A stretch of DNA of 20,694 bases from Clostridiales bacterium UBA6981 (GTDB taxonomy: Bacteria > Bacillota > Clostridia > Oscillospirales > Oscillospiraceae), in NCBI GenBank assembly GCA_002450075.1, contig DJYJ01000029.1:1-20694 (forward strand), read 5' to 3'. This document shows, piece after piece, positions 15,225-20,694 of this stretch; within the stretch, counting starts at the first letter, position 1, and each line of letters starts with the position of its first letter. The notes under the pieces are model-generated. The model made no database searches. It was given only the letters and a program-made list of their open reading frames with translations, and was not told the origin of the DNA. Made by a program: the position numbers and the translations under genes.

Positions 15225-16870
15225 TCCCGCATATCGAGAGAAAAAACGGCCTGCCGGTCCTGATGGTCGAGGACAAGCCCTTCATCCTGCTCGCCGGCGA
15301 GGTGCACAACTCCGATTCCTCCTCCCCGGCCTATATGGAGGGGATCTGGGACATCGCCGAAAAGCTCGGCATGAACGCGCTGCTGTTGCCCGCGACCTGG
15401 GAGACGATCGAGCCGGAGGAGGGGACATTCGATTTCTCCCTGCCGCAGGCGCTGATCGACCAGGCGCGCGGGAGAAACATGCGCATCGTGTTCTTGTGGT
15501 TCGGCAGTTGGAAGAACGCCGAGTGCATGTACGCCCCCGCCTGGGTCAAGCGGGATCTTGCTCGCTTCCCCCGCGCCCAGATCGAAAAGGGCAAAAACAA
15601 AGCCGGGCGTCAGGTCTCCCCGACGATCCCGGTCAAGATGCCCTATACGACGCTCTCCTACCTCAGCGAGGAGACAAAAAAGGCCGACGCGAAGGCCTTT
15701 GCCGCCTTTCTGGGCTTTTTGAAGGACTATGACGAGCGGCGCCAGACCGTCGTTGCCGTCCAGGTGGAGAATGAGACCGGCCTCCTCGGTGCGGCGCGCG
15801 AGGTCTCCGACGAGGCCGACGCGCTCTTTGCCGCCCCGGTCCCCGCCGATTTCGCCGCGTATATGCGCGCGCATACCGACACCATGACCGAGGAGATCCG
15901 CGCCGCCGTCCTCTCCGGAAAGGAAGAGGGGAGCTGGAGCGAGGTCTTCGGCGCGGCCGCAGACGAGCTTTTCTCGGCCTATCACGTCGCGCGCTATGTA
16001 AACGCCGTGGCCGCGGCGGGCAAGGCGGTCTATCCGCTGCCCATGAGCGCCAACTGCTGGCTCGACAAGGGCGGCGCGCCCGGCAGCTATCCTACCGGCG
16101 GCCCGGTGTCAAAGGTGCACGAGGTCTGGGACTTCTGCGCGCCGAGCATCGACGTCTACTGCCCGGACATCTATGTGCCGCAGTTCAAGGCTGTCTGCGA
16201 CGAGTTCACGCGCCGCGGCGGCGCGCTCTTCATCCCGGAGAGTGCGACCCACAGCTACTGCGCCCCGCGCCTCGTCTACACGGTCGGCCACTACCACGCG
16301 ATGTGTTATTCTCCCTTCGGCTTTGACGACATCGGCAAGCCCTTTACCGCCGTGCAGGGCTTCCTCTTCGGCATGGACGTGACCGATCCCGCGCTCAAAA
16401 CGCCCCAGAGCTTTGAGGAATACGGCGCGTTCGGCCACATCCTGCGCGGGATGCTGCCGATGCTCGCGGAGAGCTACGGCACAAAGCGGCTGCAGGCCAT
16501 CTCCGCCGAGACCGATCCCGTGATCCCCGCGCCGGACGGCAACCCCTTCGGCGCGATCCCGCCCACGATGAGCTTCGACGGCTTCCGCCTGAGCGTCAGC
16601 TTCCAGAGCCCGCTCAACCCCCGCGCCGACGGTGCGTGCCTGTGCCTCGCCGTCAGCGAGAGCGAGTGCTGGGTGGTCGGCAGCGCCTGCGGTCTGACCT
16701 TTACCTCCGCCGTTCCGGGCAAGCCGAACCTCGACCTGCTGCAGGTGGAGGAGGGGCGCTTTGAAAACGGCGCGTGGCTCCCCGGCCGCCGTCTCAACGG
16801 CGACGAAACCGCGAGCCTTTCGCTCGAAGCGCCGGCCGTGCTGCACATCCGGTTCTTTACCTACGAATAA
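15221..16870 (+). CDS. DUF5597/GH35-like beta-galactosidase family protein
   Basis: A 549-residue TIM-barrel glycosidase resembling the GH35/GH42-type beta-galactosidases that carry a DUF5597 C-terminal region. The start FILLAGEVHNSDSSSP and the following MNALLLPATWETIEPEEGTFDF (about 51-72) are typical of this clan. The likely acid/base is E185 in VQVENETG and the likely nucleophile is E340 in FIPES. The C-terminal ~120 residues form a beta domain. No signal peptide is present, so it should be cytosolic. AGGGGAGG precedes the ATG, which overlaps the GH43-like stop (ATGA). It is the last gene of the seven-gene operon. With the GH2 enzyme it gives the locus two beta-galactosidase-like activities, probably for different linkages or positions. 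Exact family numbering is uncertain. Confidence 0.8.
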   Translation: MIPHIERKNGLPVLMVEDKPFILLAGEVHNSDSSSPAYMEGIWDIAEKLGMNALLLPATWETIEPEEGTFDFSLPQALIDQARGRNMRIVFLWFGSWKNAECMYAPAWVKRDLARFPRAQIEKGKNKAGRQVSPTIPVKMPYTTLSYLSEETKKADAKAFAAFLGFLKDYDERRQTVVAVQVENETGLLGAAREVSDEADALFAAPVPADFAAYMRAHTDTMTEEIRAAVLSGKEEGSWSEVFGAAADELFSAYHVARYVNAVAAAGKAVYPLPMSANCWLDKGGAPGSYPTGGPVSKVHEVWDFCAPSIDVYCPDIYVPQFKAVCDEFTRRGGALFIPESATHSYCAPRLVYTVGHYHAMCYSPFGFDDIGKPFTAVQGFLFGMDVTDPALKTPQSFEEYGAFGHILRGMLPMLAESYGTKRLQAISAETDPVIPAPDGNPFGAIPPTMSFDGFRLSVSFQSPLNPRADGACLCLAVSESECWVVGSACGLTFTSAVPGKPNLDLLQVEEGRFENGAWLPGRRLNGDETASLSLEAPAVLHIRFFTYE

Positions 16871-16884
16871 CGCTGATTATATGC

Positions 16885-16915
16885 AAAAAGCCGCTGTGAA
16901 AACAGCGGCTTTTTT
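16885..16915. terminator. Bidirectional terminator between convergent operons
   Basis: A 13-bp perfect stem (16885-16897 and 16902-16914) with a GAAA tetraloop. AAAAAGCCGCTGT on the left and its complement on the right give a T-run on both strands. A second T7 run follows at 16921-16927. It lies 14 nt after the stop of the DUF5597 gene and 19 nt beyond the stop of the cellobiose phosphorylase gene, so it serves both. Confidence 0.9.
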
Positions 16916-16933
16916 GCAGGTTTTTTTGAAAAA

Positions 16934-19369
16934 TCAGCCCATACGGACGAGAACGGAGACGGTCTTCCCCACGCTTTGGACGGGGAGGACATTGCCCTCG
17001 ATCGGCTTGCCGTCGAGCAGCACGGAGCGCACGCCCTTTTCCGCGCCGTCCGGATTTTCCACCGTGATGAGGTAGAGCGCGCCGCGGTAGCGCCTCTCGA
17101 CCGTGAAGCGGCGCAGCGATGCGGGCACGCAGGGGTCGACCTTCAGCCCGTCGAGCGTGGGCTGCACGCCGAGGATCGCCTGGGAAACGCTCAGGAAGGT
17201 CCAGGCGGCGGTGCCGGTGAGCCAGCTGTTCTTGCCCTCGCCGAAGCTCGCCGCGTCCTTTCCGGCGATCATCTGGCTGTATACATAGGGCTCGGTGCGG
17301 TGGATCTCGCTGATGTCCTCGATATAGGCGGGCGCCGTGCGGCGGTAGACCTCAAAGGCGCGCTCGCCGTGGCCGAGCTCGGCCTCGGCGCAGACGATCC
17401 AGGGGTTGTTGTGGCAGAAGATGCCCGCGTTCTCCTTATACCCGGGGGGATAGCTCGTGATCTCGCCGAGTTCGAGATGATAGCGGGTATAGGCCGGCTG
17501 GAGCAGCACGATGCCGTAGCGGGTGTCGAGATGCTCCTTTACGCTGTCAAGCGCCTTTGCGGCCTCGCCGCTCTCCTTGCCGATGCCGGCCATGACGCAC
17601 ATGCCCTGCGGCTCGATAAAGATCCTGCCCTCTTCGCATTCCCTGCCGCCCACGACGTTTCCGAAGGCGTCATAGGCACGGCGGAACCATGCGCCGTCCC
17701 AGCCGCTTTCAAGCACCGTGCGCTCCATGGCGCAAACGGCCTCCTCGGCCTCTTCCGCCTCGGCGGCAAGACCGACGTGGCGGCAGATCTCCGCCCAGGC
17801 GCGGCCGTACTTGACGAACATGCCGGCAATGAACACGCTCTCGGCCACGGGGCCTTCGCTCGGCCCGGTGACCTGGAAGCTCTCGCCCGGATGGGCGGAG
17901 AAGCAGTTGAGATTGAGGCAGTCGTTCCAGTCCGCCCGGCCGATCAGCGGCAGCCCATGCGGCCCGAGATGTGTGCGGGTATAGCGAAAGCTGCGCCGCA
18001 GATGCTCAAGAAGCGGCTGGGCAAGAGCGGGGTCGTTGTCAAAATCGACGCTCTCGTCCAGAATGCTCCAGTCGCCGGTCTCGCGCAGATAGGCGTCCGT
18101 CCCGGCGATCAGCCACAGCGGATCGTCGTTGAAGCCGCTGCCCACGGCGAGGTTGCCCTTTTTCGTCAGCGGCTGATACTGGTGATAGGCGCTGCCGTCC
18201 GGGAACTGGGTCGCGGCGATGTCGAGGATGCGCTCACGCGCACGCCCGGGAATCATATGTACAAAGCCCAGCAGATCCTGGCACGAATCGCGGAAGCCCA
18301 TCCCGCGCCCCATGCCGGACTCGAAATAGCTGGCCGAGCGGCTCATGTTGAAGGTGACCATGCACTGGTACTGGTTCCAGATGTTGACCATGCGGTCGAG
18401 CTTTTCCTCGCCGCTGTCCACCCGGTAGGCGCTAAGCAGCCGCTCCCAGTTTTCCCGCAGCGCGGCAAGGGCGGCGTCAAAGGCCTCGCTGCCGGCATAG
18501 CGCGCGATCATCGCGCGGGCGCGCGTCTTGTTGATGAGGCCCGGCGCTTCCCATTTTTCCTCCTGCGGGTTTTCAATGTAGCCGAGACCGAAGATGACGC
18601 TCTCGCTCTGCCCGGGGAGCAGTGTGAAGTCAAACTGCTCGGCCGCGACGGGCTGCCAGCCGTGGGCGACGCTGTTCGTGCAGCCGCCGCCGAAAACGGC
18701 CGCGGGGCGGGCGGGGGAGCCGTAAACGCCGATGAAGGCGTCGCGGGCGGTGTCAAAGGCGCTGCACGGCCGGTCGGCCCAGAAGACGGCATAGTGGTCT
18801 CGCCGCTCGCGGTATTCGGTCTTGTGATAGATCGCGCTGCCGACGACCTCGACCTCGCCGGTGGAATAGTTGCGCTGGAAGTTTGAGGAGTCGTCCATCG
18901 CGTCCCAGAGGCAGAATTCCAGATAGGAAAACGCGCTTACGGTCTTCTCCCTGCCGCTGTCGTTGCGCAGCGTCACGCGCATCAACAGACAGTTGTCCCC
19001 AAGCGGGACGAACAGCTCCTGCCGGGCGCAAAGGCCGTCCTTCCCGCCCTCGATGACCGTATAGCCCAGCCCATGGCGGCAGCTGTAACGGTCAAGCTCC
19101 TCCTGTACGGGCTGCCAGCCGGGGTTCCAGACGCTCTCGCCGTCCTTGATATAAAGATGAAAGCCCTCGGAATCGAGGGGGCAGTTGTTGTAGCGATAGC
19201 GCGTCAGACGGCGCAGACGAGCGTCGCGGTAAAACGCATAGCCGCCGGCCGTGTTCGAGCAGAGCGCAAAGAAATCCTCGCTGCCGAGATAGTTGATCCA
19301 GGGCAGCGGCGTGCGCGGCGTCGTGATGACATATTCCTTTCTGGCATCGTCAAAATATCCGTACTGCAT
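16934..19369 (-). CDS. cbp: Cellobiose phosphorylase (GH94)
   Basis: An 811-residue enzyme that splits cellobiose with phosphate into glucose and glucose 1-phosphate in the cytoplasm, saving ATP. Length and sequence closely follow clostridial cellobiose phosphorylases as I remember them: N-terminus YFDDARKEYVITTPRTP, then WINYLGSEDFF, AGGYAFYRDARLRR, MVNIWNQYQCMVTFNMSRS and TRYHLELGEITSYPPGYKEN. The general acid is expected in RADWNDCLNLN; D483 is the Asp of WND. The clear match to the cellobiose enzyme over chitobiose or cellodextrin phosphorylases is a family judgement from memory. GAGGGAG lies about 7 nt before the ATG. No transporter or phosphoglucomutase gene is adjacent. It diverges from a LacI-type regulator, and an operator-like site lies 19-32 nt upstream of the start. 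Confidence 0.93.
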   Translation of the reverse strand: MQYGYFDDARKEYVITTPRTPLPWINYLGSEDFFALCSNTAGGYAFYRDARLRRLTRYRYNNCPLDSEGFHLYIKDGESVWNPGWQPVQEELDRYSCRHGLGYTVIEGGKDGLCARQELFVPLGDNCLLMRVTLRNDSGREKTVSAFSYLEFCLWDAMDDSSNFQRNYSTGEVEVVGSAIYHKTEYRERRDHYAVFWADRPCSAFDTARDAFIGVYGSPARPAAVFGGGCTNSVAHGWQPVAAEQFDFTLLPGQSESVIFGLGYIENPQEEKWEAPGLINKTRARAMIARYAGSEAFDAALAALRENWERLLSAYRVDSGEEKLDRMVNIWNQYQCMVTFNMSRSASYFESGMGRGMGFRDSCQDLLGFVHMIPGRARERILDIAATQFPDGSAYHQYQPLTKKGNLAVGSGFNDDPLWLIAGTDAYLRETGDWSILDESVDFDNDPALAQPLLEHLRRSFRYTRTHLGPHGLPLIGRADWNDCLNLNCFSAHPGESFQVTGPSEGPVAESVFIAGMFVKYGRAWAEICRHVGLAAEAEEAEEAVCAMERTVLESGWDGAWFRRAYDAFGNVVGGRECEEGRIFIEPQGMCVMAGIGKESGEAAKALDSVKEHLDTRYGIVLLQPAYTRYHLELGEITSYPPGYKENAGIFCHNNPWIVCAEAELGHGERAFEVYRRTAPAYIEDISEIHRTEPYVYSQMIAGKDAASFGEGKNSWLTGTAAWTFLSVSQAILGVQPTLDGLKVDPCVPASLRRFTVERRYRGALYLITVENPDGAEKGVRSVLLDGKPIEGNVLPVQSVGKTVSVLVRMG

Positions 19370-19387
19370 GATCGGCTCCCTCTTTGT

Positions 19388-19401
19388 CGAAATCGTTTAC
19401 G
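19388..19401. promoter_or_regulatory. LacI/CcpA-like operator near the cbp start
   Basis: CGAAATCGTTTACG is an imperfect palindrome, symmetric at 5 of 7 pairs and centred on CG, as LacI/GalR-family and cre sites are. Read on the minus strand it fits the cre consensus TGWAARCGYTWNCW at 11 of 14 positions. It lies between the possible cbp promoters and the ribosome binding site, where a bound repressor would block transcription. Confidence 0.55.
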
Positions 19402-19602
19402 TAGCGCTCCTGTTCAATAAAGTAACGGATTTAAGCGGAAAATGCAAGGTCTTTTTCAAAAGAAATCAACAGAAAGCACAAAAAACAGGAGGGATTGCGG
19501 ACGTCACGATCGATGTTTAGAGAATTTCAACAAAAAATACATCGGTCATCTGTATAAGAACGACAAAAATATCCGGAACGGTCATTTTTTGACAAAGAGA
19601 AC

Positions 19603-19631
19603 TTGCTTTTTTGAGCAGGATACGATATTTT
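19603..19631 (+). promoter_or_regulatory. Possible promoter of the LacI-type gene
   Basis: TTGCTT (19603-19608) is followed after 17 nt by TATTTT (19626-19631). The start would be near 19638, about 27 nt before the GTG start codon. The operator candidate at 19639-19652 begins exactly there. Confidence 0.45.
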
Positions 19632-19638
19632 TAAAATA

Positions 19639-19652
19639 CGAAAACGTTTAAG
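19639..19652. promoter_or_regulatory. LacI/CcpA-like operator before the LacI-type gene
   Basis: CGAAAACGTTTAAG contains the perfect 8-bp core AAACGTTT (19642-19649), the hallmark of LacI-family and cre operators. It fits the cre consensus at 11 of 14 positions. It covers about +1 to +14 of the proposed promoter, so binding would give autorepression. Confidence 0.58.
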
Positions 19653-19664
19653 GGGGCGACTACC

Positions 19665-20675
19665 GTGGTATCGATGAAAGACATTGCACAGGCGTGCGGT
19701 GTTTCCGTCGCCACGGTCAGCAAAGCGCTGAACGGACAGCAGGACATCGGCGAGGCGACGCGCGAGCGCGTGATGGCTGCGGCAAAGGAAATGGGCTACA
19801 CGGCCAACGCGATGGCGCGAGCGCTCAAAACCAACCGGACCTACAACATCGGCATCCTGTTCGCCGACCTGCAGAACAGCGGCTTCATGCACGAGTATTT
19901 CGCCTCGACGCTCAACAGCTTCCGCACGGAGGCCGAGCGCTGCGGCTATGACATCACGTTCATCAACTGCGACGTCGGCCACACGAAGGCAAGCTATCTG
20001 CAGCACGCGCGCTATCGCCGCGTCGAGGGCGTCGCGATCATCTGCGCCGACTTTTTCGATCCCATGGTGCAGGAACTGGTCTACTCCGACGTGCCGGTGG
20101 TCACGCTTGACCACGCCTATGACAACCGCATGGCGGTCCTGTCTGACAACATGAACGGCGTCGATCAGCTGGTGCGCTATGTGTATGCAAAGGGCCATCG
20201 CCGCATCGCCTATATCCACGGCAATCCCACCGCGGTGACCGAGCGGCGCCTGACGGGCTTTTACCGCGCCTGCGGCGAGCTCGGGCTTGAGGTGCCGGAG
20301 GAATATGTGGTCGCCTGCGAGTATCACGAGACCAAAGGCTGCTTCGCGGCGACGAAAAAGCTGCTTGCCCTGCCGCAGCGGCCAAGCTGCATCCTCTATC
20401 CCGACGACTACGCCTATATCGGCGGCTACAACGCGATCATCGAGGCCGGGCTGAAGATCCCGGAGGACATCTCCGTCGTCGGCTACGACGGCCTCGGCCT
20501 TTCCCAGGTGGTCAGCCCGAAACTGACGACCTGGCGGCAGGGGACCGAAGCGCTTGGAAGAACGGCCGCAGGAAGACTGATCGAGCGGATCGAGAATCCG
20601 CGCACGACGCCTCCCGAACACCTGCTGATCAGCGGCAGCCTGCTCGAAGGAGAGTCGGTCAAACAGCTTGTTTGA
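19665..20675 (+). CDS. LacI family transcriptional regulator
   Basis: A 336-residue LacI/GalR-type repressor. The helix-turn-helix is at about residues 4-24 (MKDIAQACGVSVATVSKALNG), the hinge helix near 46-58 (ANAMARALKTNRT), and from about 60 the periplasmic-binding-protein-like sugar domain (NIGILFADLQNSGFM ... VVGYDGLGLSQVVSPKLTT). I chose the GTG at 19665 because AAGGGGG lies 8 nt upstream; the ATG at 19674 would be 17 nt away. It diverges from cellobiose phosphorylase, and both genes carry a LacI-type operator candidate. It therefore probably represses cbp and itself and is released by cellobiose or a related sugar. The inducer is inferred only from the neighbour. Nothing is seen in the 19 nt after its stop. 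Confidence 0.93.
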   Translation: MVSMKDIAQACGVSVATVSKALNGQQDIGEATRERVMAAAKEMGYTANAMARALKTNRTYNIGILFADLQNSGFMHEYFASTLNSFRTEAERCGYDITFINCDVGHTKASYLQHARYRRVEGVAIICADFFDPMVQELVYSDVPVVTLDHAYDNRMAVLSDNMNGVDQLVRYVYAKGHRRIAYIHGNPTAVTERRLTGFYRACGELGLEVPEEYVVACEYHETKGCFAATKKLLALPQRPSCILYPDDYAYIGGYNAIIEAGLKIPEDISVVGYDGLGLSQVVSPKLTTWRQGTEALGRTAAGRLIERIENPRTTPPEHLLISGSLLEGESVKQLV

Positions 20676-20694
20676 AAGACTAACTATTAAAAGT

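Larger units (their letters stand above)
19370..19664. promoter_or_regulatory. Divergent control region between cbp and the LacI-type gene
   Basis: This 295-nt stretch is visibly AT-rich compared with its flanks and holds the promoters of both genes. For cbp, minus-strand candidates are TTGCAT-17-TACTTT (-10 at 19419-19424) and TTGAAA-19-TTAAAT (-10 at 19429-19434); neither is convincing. The LacI-side promoter and two operators are listed separately. A 69-codon frame on the plus strand (19442-19651) has no good ribosome binding site and is not accepted as a gene. No riboswitch or small RNA was recognised. Confidence 0.6.

Noticed and set aside
19543..19588. Repeated CGGTCAT (two copies about 35-40 bp apart)
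   Set aside because: A 7-bp direct repeat in a 295-nt spacer is weak, and no third copy or symmetry supports a binding site.
19442..19651. 69-codon plus-strand frame in the cbp/LacI intergenic region
   Set aside because: It lies across the proposed LacI-gene promoter and operator, lacks a good ribosome binding site, and has a Lys/Asn-rich composition typical of translated AT-rich spacer.

Overview
The window reads as chromosomal DNA from a GC-rich Gram-positive anaerobe, most likely a gut-type Clostridia of the Oscillospiraceae kind. The grounds are about 70% GC in the lines I counted inside the glycosidase genes, strong AGGAGG-type ribosome binding sites, a GPH sugar symporter beside cytosolic glycosidases, and a clostridial-type cellobiose phosphorylase. 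The family assignment is an inference. No RNA gene, CRISPR array, insertion sequence, phage gene or origin was seen.

Region 1 (19-534, minus) is a stand-alone GNAT acetyltransferase with its own promoter.

Region 2 (689-4257, minus) looks like one six-gene redox operon. In transcription order it encodes a flavin-reductase-like FMN protein, a TetR regulator, an ABM-type monooxygenase, a CMD-cupin fusion, a small flavodoxin and a flavodoxin carried on a lipoprotein. A near-consensus promoter (TTGACA-17-TATAGT) sits inside two TetR-like palindromes, and a strong hairpin at 622-659 closes the unit. The CMD-cupin gene has lost one A from an A-run just after its start codon, so its conserved N-terminus and ribosome binding site are out of frame with the rest.

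Region 3 (4346-16915) is a carbohydrate-use locus. A minus-strand AraC regulator diverges from a very tight seven-gene plus-strand operon: GPH symporter, GH2 beta-galactosidase-like enzyme, membrane-anchored SGNH esterase, sugar isomerase/epimerase, GH78 alpha-L-rhamnosidase, GH43-like enzyme with a discoidin-like domain, and a DUF5597/GH35-like beta-galactosidase. Every junction is an overlap of 4-20 nt or a gap of 1-4 nt. The glycosidases lack signal peptides. The likely scheme is import of a short rhamnose- and galactose-containing oligosaccharide, possibly acylated, followed by degradation in the cytoplasm. A bidirectional terminator ends the operon.

Region 4 (16934-20675) is a second, separate sugar module: cellobiose phosphorylase (minus) diverging from a LacI-family regulator (plus). 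The 295-nt region between them is AT-rich and holds two LacI/CcpA-like operator candidates, one near each gene. No transporter is present in this module.

The strongest leads are the homopolymer frameshift in the CMD-cupin gene, the twin-operator redox operon with a surface flavodoxin, and the oligosaccharide operon whose substrate cannot be named from sequence alone.
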